A DNA stretch of 64,000 nt. It comes from Branchinecta lynchi. Lineage: Eukaryota; Arthropoda; Branchiopoda; Anostraca; Branchinectidae. Both the position numbers and the translations under genes were made by a program. The notes beneath the pieces are model-generated. The model ran no database searches and was not told the origin of the DNA. It worked only from the letters and a program-made list of their open reading frames with translations. Position 1 is the first letter of the stretch. Every line of letters begins with the position of its first letter. The stretch lies in assembly GCA_023053575.1 (NCBI GenBank), contig JAKZAP010000004.1, positions 5,437,572-5,501,571 on the forward strand. Reading direction: 5' to 3'. Of the stretch, positions 1-12,065 are shown in pieces.

Positions 1-217
1 TTAATTTGAATCCCCTCCCCCACCCCTAAATGTAGAGCTACAAAGCCCATCTACGAACTTGACTGGTCCGACGACCCAACGAACCCTCACACCAAGTTTC
101 ATCAAAATATCTCATTCCCTTCGAGAGTTATCGTGCTTACAGACGGACGGACGGACAGACGGACAACTTTTGCGATGTCATAGGTATCCCTCCACTTACG
201 TTTTGGGATCCCAAAAA
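1..217 (+). repeat. Family E element, 3' end (cut by window start)
   Basis: The window opens inside a family E copy. It reads through AAGTTTCATCAAAATATC, a (GGAC)n tract and the terminal palindrome TTTTGGGATCCCAAAA near 203-218. It is almost identical to 53796-54018, differing by one base and the number of GGAC units. Confidence 0.88.
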
Positions 218-1538
218 CAGATTGATAAACGAACAAACTCTCTCCGTCTCTCATGAACAAATATCCACCCCAGACCTACTACCTTAGTTCATTTCATCTC
301 AAGTCATTTCTCTGCATTTCTTTTTGTAAGTAAACCAAATTCTATTCTAGGGAAATCGCCAAATAATATACTCGAAATAAACAGATTTAAGACATCTTCC
401 CGTTACTCAAAGAGAAAGTATTCGTGTTGGCGGTGCGTTGCGACACAAACGCGTCGATGTACTGCCGGTTAGTAACTAGCCATTTAGAAGAATAATGAAA
501 CCGAAAAGAAGGCTCCGAAAAAATGGAGCTCCCGACTGAACAGTTCACCCAGAAACATAATCATCTAGAACAAAATCAGCCTGGAATTGTGGTGGACTAA
601 GGCCGAACAAATAAAAGGTGAGACTTACTAACGACGCTGAATGAGGAGATTCACACGTAAACTATACAACTCGTTATTATTTATGGGTAGTGGGTCAATA
701 GATCAAAGCTTGGCAGGATAGGCCTCTAACCCCCCGACTAAAATATCAGAACAACTTCATGATCCATACCATATCACTTTCCATTTGTTATCTACTACAC
801 GTTACGCTACTATCTCTACCAGCCAACACGTACAAGATCGTACTACCATCGCCTGCTTATGCTGCAGGCGAACGTGGATTTCCAGCCTGATTTTCTGTCC
901 ACTTTTCCGGCCGGAATTCATGATGGTGCCGGAAATCCAGCCTGCAATCGCTAGGAGTTTCTTAATTCCGGATTTAGTTCAGTTTACCCATTAGGTCGTG
1001 CACCGCATCCTTTTTGTTAAGTGTTTTGACAGATGCCGAGAATATTTATGTTATTATGTTATGAGAAGTTTCCATTGATGGATAAATAGCCATAAGGTGT
1101 TCGTTCTTCTGAGTCAATTTTACCTCACCCTTAGTCGGCGTCGTTCCTTTTTTAAGCTTCAACGCCGAAAAACGTAATGTCTACCCTCCAATACCCCCCT
1201 CCCCCACAAGTAGATCGACTTACATCCAAAATCTATGTCCTTGATGCGCTAACGCAAATAATGCAAACGGCCGGAGAAGCCGTACAGGCAATAGACTCCA
1301 ATAACGTTTGTAGCCCAAATAGAGACAATCTTTTTCGCGGGTACCCAGGTTGGGTCTGTCAACAGCACCTGTGGCGGGGTGGGGGTAGGGGCTTAGAGAA
1401 GTTTTAAAACTAGCAAAAAATCAACATCAACGACAAATAGACTGGTGCTCACTAATAGATAATGGCGTAACGGAGCCACCAAAATAGCAACAACGTTTAA
1501 AGCTGGTACGACAGACGTACCAATATATTTGGCACAAA
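218..1538. other. 3' flank / 3' UTR zone of the PLEKHA-like gene
   Basis: This stretch lies downstream of the stop codon of the minus-strand gene and must contain its 3' UTR. I see no second gene, no clear repeat family and no consensus AATAAA on the minus strand. The short open frames here (for example at 1177-1407) lack splice or codon support. Confidence 0.4.
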
Positions 1539-1645
1539 TTAACTCAGAAGGTTGTAGCGCTGTTGGAATAACGGCAGTGGATCAGCTGGCGACGAGTCAT
1601 CATCGGAACTCAAGGAAGCTTGAGAGGGGGCCGCAATCGCTGTCT
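1539..1645 (-). CDS. Last coding exon of PLEKHA5/6/7-like gene, with stop
   Basis: On the minus strand a pyrimidine tract ending TTTGTCTTTCAG is followed by 107 nt that, entered in phase 1, read TAIAAPSQASLSSDDDSSPA, then DPLPLFQQRYNLLS, then TAA at 1541-1539. The first two bases complete a Glu codon with the G left by exon 30332-30460. The tail is acidic and serine-rich and closes with PLPLFQQRYNLLS. A GT donor is not needed because the stop lies inside. The exon is short and was recognised by acceptor quality and phase, so its support is slightly lower than for the internal exons. I saw no convincing AATAAA on the minus strand just below it, so the 3' UTR end is not placed. Confidence 0.75.
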
Positions 1646-2329
1646 CTGAAAGACAAATAAAACAATAGTAATAAATACACATTCTCACCTCTCTGCCAGG
1701 TGATCAGCCCTCAGTCGTGTCAACAACGCGCTGAGTTTGTTTTGCAAGCCTATATCAGTTGCTGCGAAGAAGGAACGACTCTGGACGACGAGAAGGAGAA
1801 GAAAAATGGTTTCAAGTTGAAAGGTTCTAAAATGTGTCATGGGACCAATCACTGATACTGAATTTGTGCTAGAAGACCAAGGGTCAGATCATGGTAAACC
1901 GATCAATCCGGTCTGATGATGGAACAGCTGCTAAGAAAGTAAAACCCAACAGAAGGTGGGATTACATTTAAAATTAAATATTCTCCTCTGGGCACAAGCA
2001 AGAAAATTCATTCCACGGTTTCAAAACAGCATATAGCCATTTTTATTCATCTTTACCATTTGTTAATTTTTTCTTTTCCTTGTTTTCAGTTAACTTATAG
2101 GTGCTACAGAACAGTAATTATTTAGTAATTCAACCCTTTTACAGTTTGTTGCGTTCAGATACAAGATTTAAGAAAGGAGAGGACTACCCCTGCTCCAAGC
2201 ATTGACACTTTAACTCTCTAAATCTGTACTCTAAGTCTTAGTAGTAAAAAAGTAGAAGGAGTGTGGCGAAGACCAAATAACTACAAGACCAAATTGTCTA
2301 GATCAATAACTAAATTTTCAGTAACTAAT
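1646..2329. other. Intronic sequence, nothing recognised
   Basis: Start of the last intron (read in genomic order). I see no repeat family or exon. Confidence 0.4.
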
Positions 2330-2545
2330 ATAACTGTTAAACTTGACGAGCTGCATAGGAGTCTGTCGGTCGCTGCATTTTCTCCACATCACGGTCTTGT
2401 CCGTTTGTTTGAAGTGTAATCTGTTCGATGTGTAAAGTTGTATCCTAATTTTAAGTTGTGTTTCTTTCTTTTCTTTATGTACTCCACTATTTCTATTTTA
2501 TAGAAGTGGGTAAATAAAAATATTCATTCATTCATTCATTCATAT
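2330..2545 (+). repeat. LINE-like 3' end with (ATTC)n tail
   Basis: The stretch ends GGGTAAATAAAAATATTC and then five ATTC units, the 3' signature of several non-LTR families. No coding block remains upstream. The matching tail type is also seen at 38454-38475 and 27463-27482. Confidence 0.4.
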
Positions 2546-2590
2546 TACATTTTTGGGATCCCATCGAAACCTTTGGTCTTGTTTCCTTTG
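2546..2590 (-). repeat. Family E 5' terminal fragment
   Basis: TTTTTGGGATCCCATCGAAA followed by CCTTTGGTCTTGTTT is the reverse of the family 5' end. Only this end remains, immediately after the (ATTC)n tail. Confidence 0.55.
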
Positions 2591-3761
2591 GGTCTCAATT
2601 CTCAAGTCTTATGTTACTTCCATCTCGAAAACTTCGCCTCCCTCCCCTCCTTCACCTTCATTCCTTTGAGAATCAAGTTACAAGCAAGGGTACAAGTAAA
2701 CTTCCCAGAGTTTTATTTTTTCGAAGGAAACGAAACCTTACTCAAATGGGAATACCACACCTTCTAATTAATAGCATAAATGTAAAAAGAAGTTGCTTTG
2801 TCAAGTGAGAAGTTCAACAGTATGATCTTTTTAAATTAGTTTTCTTTACTTTTAGAACCGCAACAGCTGTTTTCACGAGTTTTCTCGCGTAAATTTGCTG
2901 ACATAAAAATTGACAGCCTGACACTTTCTCCACAGTAGGCCTACAACTGGAAAAGCATGTTCGGTTTTAAATCCTGCCGTGAAAAAAGTAAAAAAAAAAA
3001 AACATTCGAGAAACCCAGAATGCGCGAGGGGTTGATCATTTGCGATCACCGGTTATACCTCTGAGCTCAGCCGCGGCAAATCTGTTCAAGGAATGGACCG
3101 AAAATCCACTTGCTCCGTGGCAACCCACTGGGTTTGCCGGGTGGCTGCAAAATAAACTCGTTTGTTCTACAAGAGTGCACCATTTCATCGAAGCCCACTG
3201 GAGAGAGCTGCTTCCGTAAAGCCTTTTGACATTCAAACAGATGCACTTTCTAATAAGTTTGTAAGCTCCCAAAAGCGAATAACTAGAGAACTCAATACTC
3301 GTAGGTCCAATTAAGACACTTTGGACTGAGTCGACGAAGGTCGCCCGATACAAACTTTGTAGTTAATGAGTAATTCCAAGACCAATTTCAAGGACAGATT
3401 ACAACTTAATACGATTTTCCTTGTTTCCAGTGACAAGAGGGGGGGGGGGAGATAAAGGCCAAAAAATAACAGAAACCAAACGGCCCGTTAAAATACTGAT
3501 GTACCTTCCCCTAGTGCTTCCAACGTGACATGTCGCGACACGCACTATCTATCGTTTTCGAAACTGCCACTAATGCAACGTAGAATTAGCGATGTTCTTG
3601 TTAACGCTTGTCAACCCTATCCAGTTATGTTGTACGACGCGGTGGCTGGACGCAAAATATTCGAAAAATTAATGCGCCATGGTGGGAGGTAGAAAACCAA
3701 GCAAAACAAGAAGTCTTAAATAGGAGATGGACCTGATGGTCAACTATGTCTTCCAAAACTA
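2591..3761. other. Intronic sequence, nothing recognised
   Basis: The open frame at 3036-3353 (minus) lacks splice support and recognisable domains. A G-homopolymer lies near 3440. Confidence 0.4.
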
Positions 3762-5394
3762 ACAAGAGCTGGAAGCTCATATGGCACTTGCAAGGCTAGG
3801 TCAGAGGATGAAAGTAGGAATTCGTGGGTTTGTCACTTTGTTGTCATTACTTGTAATCCGAACTCTTGAAGCAAAAATTACGATGAACTCATCGGGAGCA
3901 CGAAAATGTATATTTTGCTCATAAGTATTCTTTGTACTTTGCGGTTAGGATTAGTACTTTAAGGGATTGTCGGATCTGGGAAAGGACAATTTCTAAGCCA
4001 ATCTTGTACAGTGTCTAATTTCCAAGACAAGTTTCATCGTCCTAGCAGATCTGGAAGTACCTTGATTGGCGATCACCAGAATTCAGGACCCCCCTCAAAC
4101 TCCCCACACAGTGTCCGAACTCGGTTCGGTTCTATCTCTGATGTATCTAGAGCTTGTGCTTCATCTTCCAATAAAGTTTCATCTCAATTTTTCCAGTCTA
4201 AGCGTGTCACAAGATTTCCGGTTCTCCCCTTCAATTCCTCGGAACATTCATCGGATTAAATCCTGACTTTAAATAGACATTTGAGACATGCCGTCTTTCC
4301 AAATATCAAGTATCGTGAAGATCCGATCACCCGTTCAAAAGTTATACATACCTCAAGATTCATGATTCTCCATCCCTCCACTCCCCCCACGATGGTCGGA
4401 TCAGGGTACTGACTATTTCTTAACCAATCACGTCAAGTCTCTAATTTCCAAGCCAAGTTTCATCGTCCTAGCATGTCTGGAAGTACCTTAACTTGTGATC
4501 ACCGGAATTCCCCAAACCACCCTCTAATTCCCCCACAGTGCCCGAATCTTGTCCGGTTCAGTCACTGATTTACACAGGGCTTGTATTTGTTCTTGCCACT
4601 AAGTTTCATTCCGATCGCTCGACTCCAAGCATGTCACAAGGTTTCTGGATTCGCCCCACTCTCCTCCCCCTTCATCGGATCCGGTCCGAACTTGAAAAGG
4701 GACATCCGAGACATGTAGTCTCTCTACATATCCAGTTTCATTACGATCCAATCACCCGTTCGGAAGTTACAGAGACCTAGAGATCCCGGATACCCCTTAA
4801 CTCCACTCCCCCCATTATAGTCGCGTCAGGAAGTTGACTATTTCCAGGTTAATCCCGGTCAGGTCCCTGATTTGCCTACCAAGTTTCATTGTCGTAGCCC
4901 ACCTGGAGATAACTTAACTCAGTTCCACCGGAATTCTGGAACCCCCCTCCAACTCGCCCCAAAGTGCACGAGTCTGGTTTTATCAATGGTGTACCTAGGG
5001 CTTGTTCTTGTTCCTCTCACTAAGTTTCATCCCGATCTCTACACTCTAAGCGGGTCACATTATTTCCGGCTCCCCCTCCCACCACGTTCATCGGATTCGG
5101 TCTGGAATTGAAATGGGACATGTGAGACATGACGTCTTTCCAAATTTCAAAGTTTCATTCAGATGCTATCACCCGTTCGAAAGTTATGTGTGCCACTAAA
5201 TTCTGGACTCCAGCTCCCCTCCCTCCCCCCACGATGGTCGGATCCAGCAAGTGACTATTTCCAAGTTAGTTTGGTCGGGTCCCTAATATGCTTGCCAAGT
5301 TTCATCGTCCTAGCACATCTGGAAGTACCCATAACTCGCAAACAACGGATTGACCGACCGACCGACAGACCGATAGAAAAGTGCCATAAAAACA
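3762..5394 (+). repeat. Family B element, diverged copy
   Basis: It starts with AACAAGAGCTGGAAGCTCAT and the motif ATATGGCACTTG and ends with GACAGACCGATAG...AAGTGCCATAAAAA, the two ends of family B. The interior has several diverged copies of a unit containing AAGTTTCATCGTCCTAGC and CTGGAAGTACC separated by C-rich tracts. Its first 200 bp match the compact copy at 58737-59176 instead of the 281-bp repeat copies. It may be a non-autonomous rolling-circle-type element; no protein is encoded. The short open frames inside are by-products of the repeats. Confidence 0.75.
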
Positions 5395-5812
5395 ACAACA
5401 CTATGAAAGTTCTCATGTCCTTTATGTGTGAATGACTATCAGCGACCTTGAAGCTTTCTGTCAAGTTTGCGGGCGTGACTGGCAAAACTCGGCACGGTCG
5501 AAAAAGCGCTAAAAAGACGTAGGAACAAAACGAAACAACAGCGAAAGGCGGGAATCTTAGAAGCCTATAATTCCACAAGGGGGGCTGGGGATGATATAAA
5601 AGGCAGAATAAGTATGAGGGGTCCTTCAAGCCTCTGTTTGTGTATATTCAAAATGAATCAAAACGGAAATGTTGGCTACAACATTCTTTAACTAAAGTTT
5701 GAGGAGGATCTTGCCAAGAGCGGCTGAAATGTTGCTGAAGACTATCAGCTGATTTATTCTATACTATACAGTTCTATACAGTGTGATCTTTGTAATGAGG
5801 TCATTTATGTTA

Positions 5813-7911
5813 TTTTTATGGCATTTGCCCTTCGGCCAAGTGCCATATAGCGATCGCAATTTCTGTCCGTCCGTCGGTCTATCGGTCTGTCCAGGTTTTG
5901 CTAGTTTGGGCACTTCCACATAAGCTAGGACGATAAAACTTGGCAGGCGTATCAGGGACCCCAAATGATTAAGTTGGAAATAGTCACTTCCCCGATCCGA
6001 GCACCGTGGGGGGAGTGGAGGGAGGGGGAATCCGGAATCTTGAGGTATTTATAACTTTTGAACGGGTGATCGGATCTCGATGGAACTTGATATTTGGAAA
6101 GACCTCATACCTCAGACGACGAGATGAAACTTGGTGGGAAGACACCTAGCAAACACTAGATACATCATTGACATAACCGAGCCGATTCGGGTACTGTGGG
6201 GGGAGTAGAGGGAGGGGGAATCCGAAATCTTGAGGTATTTATAACTTTTGAACGGGTGATCGGATCTCGATGGAACTTGATATTTGGAAAGACCTCATAC
6301 CTCAGACGACCCACTTAAAATCTGGAGCGGACCCGGTGACTTTTGGGAGGGAGCTGCAGGGGGCAACCGGAAATCTTGGGAAACGCTATGAGTGGAGGGA
6401 TCGAGATGAAACTTGGTGGGAAGACACCTAGCAAACACTAGATACATCATTGACATAACCGAGCCGATTCGGACACTGTGGGGGGAGTGGAGGGAGGGGG
6501 AATCCGGAATCTTGAGGTATTTATAACTTTTGAACCGGTGATCGGATCTCGATGGAACTTGATATTTGGAAAGACCTCATGCCTCAGACGACCTACTTAA
6601 AATCCGGACCTGATCCTGTGACTTTTGGGGGGAGCTGGAGAGGGCAACCGGAAATCTTGGGAAACGCTATGAGTGGAGGGATCGAGATGAAACTTGGTGG
6701 GAAGACACCTAGCAAACACTAGATACATCATTGACATAACTGAGCCGATTTGGGTACTGTGGGGGGAGTAGAGGGAGGGGGAATCCGAAATCTTGAGGTA
6801 TTTATACCTTTTGAACGGGTGATCGGATCTCGATGGAACTTGATATTTGGAAAGACCTCATACCTCAGACGACCCACTTAAAATCTGGACCGGATCCGGT
6901 GACTTTTGGGGGGAGCTGCATGGGGCAACCGGAAATCTTGGGAAACGCTATGAGTGGAGGGATCGAGATGAAACTTGGTGGGAAGACACCTAGCAAACAC
7001 TAGATACATCATTGACATAACCGAGCCGATTCGGGCACTGTCGGGGGAGTGGAGGGAGGGGGAATCCGGAATCTTGAGGTATTTATAACTTTTGAACGGG
7101 TGATCGGATCTCGATGGAACTTGATATTTGGAAAGGCCTCATGCCTCAGACGACCCACTTAAAATCCGGACCGGATCCGGTGACTTTTGGGGGAGCTGGA
7201 GGGGGCAACCGGAAATCTTGGGAAACGCTATGAGTGGAGGGATCGAGATGAAACTTGGTGGGATGGTACCTAGCAAACACTAGATACATCATTGACATGA
7301 CCGAGCCGATTCGGGCACTGTCGGGGGAGTGGAGGGAGGGGGAATCCGGAATCTTGATGTATTTATAACTTTTGAACGGGTGATCGGATCTCAATGGAAC
7401 TTGATATTTGGAAAGGCCTCATGCCTCAGACGACCCACTTAAAATCCGGACCGGATCCGGTGGCTTTTGGGAGAGCTGGAGGGGGCAACCGGAAATCTTG
7501 GGAAACGCTATGAGTGGAGGGATCGAGATGAAACTTGGTGGGAAGACAACTAGCAAACACTAGATACATCATTGACATGACCGAGCCGATTCGGGCACTG
7601 TCGGGGGAGTGGAGGGAGGGGGAATCCGGAATCTTGAGGTATTTATAACTTTTGAACGGGTGACCGGATCTCGATGAAACTTGATATTTGGAAAGACCTC
7701 ATGCCTCAGACGACCCACTTCAAATCCGGACCGGATCCGGTGACTTTTTGGGGGAGCTGGAGGGGAGAACCGGAAATATTGGAAAACGCTATGAGTGGAG
7801 GGATCGAGATGAAACTTGGTGGTAAGACACCTAGCAAACACTAGATATATCATTGACATAACCGAGCCGTGCCTACTCGTAACAAGTGCCATATGAGCTC
7901 GTAGCTCTTGT
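5813..7911 (-). repeat. Family B element with seven-fold 281-bp tandem array
   Basis: On the minus strand the element begins CAAGAGCTACGAGCTCATAT and ends in the hairpin TGGCACTTG...CAAATGCCA. The anchor CATTGACATA recurs at 6166, 6448, 6729, 7010, 7290, 7570 and 7851, giving a period of 280-282 bp. Each unit contains AAGTTCCATCGAGATCCGAT, a C-rich stretch and CTAGTGTTTGCTAGGTGTC. Units are highly similar, which indicates recent expansion or conversion. A (CCGT)-type tract lies next to the hairpin. It is in inverted orientation to the copy at 27502-29136 within the same intron. Confidence 0.9.
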
Positions 7912-8732
7912 TTCTTCTAGTACTTATTTAATTATCTTCATGTGTAGTTGTGTACCATGATAGTTTATAAATCCATATACGGACATGTTTGAGCCGGCTA
8001 TAACCGACTAGATAGCACAACAAGAAAATACAAAGTCAAGGAATACGGTCGGTACGGCTCTTTGATGAGCCTAATCAAAGAAATATACTAAAAACCAAGG
8101 AGTACCTGTAAAACCCGTGAAATATATTCAATTCCTCTTTTGAACCCCTCCCTCCGTTCTGCTGGCTGAAAACACTTTTATTTCTGTTCCTATGTAGGCT
8201 ACAGAGAATCCTCGGATAAGATTGAGAAGAAAAACTCAATCCCAAAGGAATCAGCAGAGAGAGTTCACCTTTCGTGTTCCCGGCAAATGCTCATCCCGGG
8301 GAAATGAAAGGCTTGATTAAACTGCGTTATTTCTTGTCTGTTTTAGAACAGGCGGGTCCAGCATTTCTAGGAACAAGAGAGGGGTCACAAAGCGCAAGCA
8401 AATTGAAGCTCTTTCCTGTGGAGCGGATTGAAAGATAAGTCATTTCATGGTGTGATAGAAACGAAGGATAAGTAGTATTCTGTCGAGAAACATTAGTACC
8501 AAAAGGAGTCCATAGCTACGAACAGCCATCCCGAAAAAGACAAATGGAAGAAAAAGACAAAGGGACTCAGTGCTCTCGAAATGAGAATGGGCAAATACGG
8601 AGAAGTGAATAAATATTTTGTCCAGTGGATAGAAATCTACACTAGTAAGGCTCGTCAAGTCTAGTTCAAAAGCGGTCCCGGTTGAATTGGGAATTTCAAT
8701 CTTAAGTTATCAACACAGAGATTTTTTGGAAC
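7912..8732. other. Intronic sequence, nothing recognised
   Basis: No repeat family or exon was recognised between the family B copy and the family F copy. Confidence 0.35.
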
Positions 8733-10664
8733 GATTTTTAGTGGAGTGTTCTTTGGAACAATCCACTACTGCGAGCGCTGTAGCAGCTTTCAGCTTTCGG
8801 TTTTCACCATATTTTATGGAGCTCATAACTCGTGAACGAGTGCAAGTATCAAGTTCAAACTTGGTACACTTGTGGGTATCGGGGTCTAGTTGTGCCTTTT
8901 CGGGGTCCCATCCCCCACACCCAACCGGTTCTGGGCAAATGGGCCCAGATTGCCCAGTGAATAATGTGCATAACTTGACCAGAACTGGACATAGGACGCT
9001 GAAATTTCTTAGACGTGTAGCTCCTAAGGTTGGGAAATTGCTTTTAAAGTTGCACCTCCCCCACCCACACCGTTCACGGGCAACTGGGCCCAGACTGCCC
9101 AGGAATCAACAGGTATCAAGTTGAAACTTGGTAGGATTGTGAGCATTGGGGTCTCTTTTTACTTCTTGTGGGTCCCAAACCCCACCCCCACTTGGTTCAG
9201 GGGCAATTGGGCCCAGATTGCCCATTTTTTAATGTATTTAATTTGACAATGAGTGGAGATAAGGCAATGAAATTCCTTTGTGCTTTAGGATCATAGGGGC
9301 CGGGGAGAGTTGAACCACTCCCACCCTCCCCGTTCATGGGCAAGTGGGCCCAAAATTGCCCATGAAAAAAGTCTTTGACCCGTGACTGGAATCAAACTCT
9401 AAGCTCGTATACTTGAGGAAAAAAGATGTAAATACGCATTTTGATGGGTCCCGATCCCCCCCCCTCTCGTGCATGGGCAGCTGGGCCCAGATTTTCCATA
9501 AGTTAAGTTCGTCTATGACTCTTGTATATTTGGGGAGACATATCTATGGATGAGAATTTGGTGTAACATCAACAAATAAGACGACGCGACGTACTTTAAT
9601 CGTTAATGAACAGATGGAAACTGGACTGTTTTGTCATATGATCGATGATATATGATACTTAATGAATTGTGACAAAAGGGGCATTAGTCTGCTACAAATT
9701 GGTTTATTGCACTTCTTATTACCTTGCTAATGAACAAGAGGTTTAAAGGGTGGGATTGGCAGGCAGACCATTCAGTGTTCGAACAAATGCTATTCGTGCA
9801 AGATCTTCAACATTTCTTTGGATTAATACTGGCGGTTTATTTACATTTAAAGCTTTTAAAGGGGGTGATTACAAGGTTATTTCAATACTTGTTTGGTTAC
9901 TGGGGAAGAGAAATATCTTGGTTCTAAAGCTGTTTGTATATAAATGTGATAAACATTTAGTTTTACACTCCGTTCGTGTGCAAGTGCGCCCCATTTTCCC
10001 ATGAGTTAAGTTTTTGACCCGTGACTGGAAGCAAACACTAAGCTGGTATAGTCTGCCCATGAAAAAAGTTTTGACCCGTGACTGGAATCAAACTCTAAGC
10101 TGGTATACTTGAGGAATTAGAGGTGTAAATATGCATTTTGATGCCCCCCCCCCTCCGTTCATGGGCATCTGGGTGCCGATTACATATAAGTTAATCGCCT
10201 ATGACAGGTCTCAAGTCCAACTCTTGTATATTTGTAGTGATGAGGATTGTGGTGTAACAGCAACAAATAAGACGACGCGATGTACTTTAATCTTTAATGA
10301 ACAGTTGGACACTAGACTATTTTGTCATATGATCGATGATATGCCGTTCTTAATGAGTTTTGACAAATAGGGTATTAGGCTGCTACGATTTGGTTTATTG
10401 TACTTGTTCTTACCTTGCTAATGGTAAAGAGGTTTAAAGGATCGGACTGGCTCAAGCTGTTCGTGCAAGATCTTCCACATTTCTTTAGATTTATACTTGC
10501 GGTTTGTTTACAGTTAAAGCTTTTAAAGTGGGATGATTATTAGCTATAATCAGCTTATTTCAATACTTGTTTGGTTAATGGGGAGTGAAATGTCTTGGTT
10601 CTAACGCTGTGTGTATATAATGTGATAAAAGTTTTACTGTCACACTCCACGTCTGAGCGCTTGT
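8733..10664 (-). repeat. Family F element with internally duplicated 5' part
   Basis: On the minus strand it starts near AAGCGCTCAGACGTGGAGTG and ends ...AGCGCTCGCAGTAGTGG...CACTCCACTAAAAA. The interior has repeated units centred on GGGCAACTGGGCCCA. The 5' block (GATCTTCAACATTTCTTT, CAGTTGGACACTAG and ACGACGCGACGTACTTTAAT) occurs twice, near 9585-9965 and 10255-10650. Confidence 0.75.
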
Positions 10665-10904
10665 TATGAATTAATATTCCTTCGTAGAAAATTCCGTCTT
10701 ATGTCAAGTTGTTGTTTGAAGTTATTTTGGTATAGAGGCTTCTGCTTGAAGCAGTTACTTCTTTCGCGGCCTCTCCAACTGCAGCGACTTTCGCTTTGTC
10801 CTTCCCGATATCTATATATATATATATATTTTATTTATAACCCGCCAAATACAGAATGTGGTAGCGGAGTAAAGGGAATAATGAGAAACACCAATTCGTT
10901 TCGT

Positions 10905-11270
10905 ACGTTTTTGGGATCCCAAAACGAAGAGGGATATCTATGACTTCGTAAATGTTGTCCATCTGTCTATCAGCAGGATAACTCTCGAAGGGAATGAGAT
11001 ATTTAGATGAAACTTGGTGTGAGGATTCTTTGGGCCAAGGGAAAGGTTGAGTTTGTAAATGGGCTCTGTAGACCTACATTTAGGGATGGGGTTCAAATTA
11101 AGGGTCAAACAAAATATTTTGTAACAACTAATGAGATAATCGACTTAGAGGTAAAGACGCTGAACACTTATACGAAAATCTTTTTCTCGTCAGACAAGTA
11201 GTTTGCCCGGAATCTGGCCAAAACCGGGAAACATTTAAAAGTTTTCTTTGAAGTTGATTATATTACATTG
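10905..11270 (-). repeat. Family E 3' part
   Basis: Starts on the plus strand with TTTTTGGGATCCCAAAA and continues with the reverse complement of the family 3' region (AGATGAAACTTGGTGTGAGG) into one internal unit. It is truncated where an ATCGATAT-rich repeat begins. Confidence 0.75.
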
Positions 11271-11274
11271 GACC

Positions 11275-11535
11275 AACTATCGATATCGAATATCGAAACG
11301 TAAATATCGACATCGTAAACGATATCTATTCATGTTATAATTATTGTAAATACTTTGACATAACTAAATCTTATATAGGCTATCCGAACTTGGTGCAATA
11401 TGTTTTTCGTAATTTCATTTTTTAGATTATTCGCAGTTTTGACCAAAATGTGATGCAAAACTTCTTAATTTGAGTGAAACGAGAAGTATATGAGAGCGAA
11501 TATGGTTCCGAAATATCGATATCGAAAGTGAAAAT
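11275..11535. repeat. ATCGATAT-flanked repeat, related to 17990-18605
   Basis: Begins CTATCGATATCGAATATCGA and ends GAAATATCGATATCGAAAGT, with a spacer containing TATAGGCTATCCGAACTTGG, the reverse of the spacer at 18240-18290. The two ATCGATAT blocks could pair as inverted ends. Confidence 0.6.
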
Positions 11536-11559
11536 ATAAAAAATCCAATAAATATAATC

Positions 11560-12065
11560 ACTGTGCCTATTCTCTTGATGAAAAAAGTGTATTTTTTTTA
11601 CCCACTTTTATTTAATGCACCTTTATTAAACTTTGTGAGTTTGGAATACCGACTATTAAATAAGATGGTACTTTCCGGCACCGCCACCCGGTGTACGCAG
11701 GTTTGGGGAGTGTGTATCCCCTCGTTAGCTACGCAACGTCTGCGACGCGTAACTTATGCAGACAGAACAGAGCCAAGATCTATTCATGCGTTGCGTGGAC
11801 GCGTTCGCATCAGATATTTCAGTGAAGAACGGAAGTTTTTGGGGGAAAATGTGGAATAGCTACTAATGATGAAGAAACATTTACTAATGATCAAAGAAAC
11901 GAAGATTCAGTAGAAGAAACCGAGAAAGGAAAACGTAAATACGCGTCGTGAAAGCTTCTCGCACAGGTGTGAAAGATACGCTACGCAACCTACACGCAAC
12001 ACAAGACAAATGCATACGCAACGCATCGCAACGACGCGTCAACGTGAAAGTGGCTTTAGTGAAGC
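11560..12065. repeat. ACGCAACG/CGACGCGT-motif cluster
   Basis: Many ACGCAAC and GACGCGT motifs occur in both orientations between 11690 and 12045, ending in CAACGTGAAAGTGGCTTTAG. This resembles a TIR-rich MITE end, but I cannot fix boundaries or a target duplication. No gene seen. Confidence 0.35.

Noticed and set aside
3036..3353. 105-codon minus-strand frame
   Set aside because: No splice signals fit the phases of the surrounding exons, and no domain was recognised.
5813..7911. Regular repeats resembling a CRISPR array
   Set aside because: The 281-bp units are contiguous without spacers, and the context is an animal intron.
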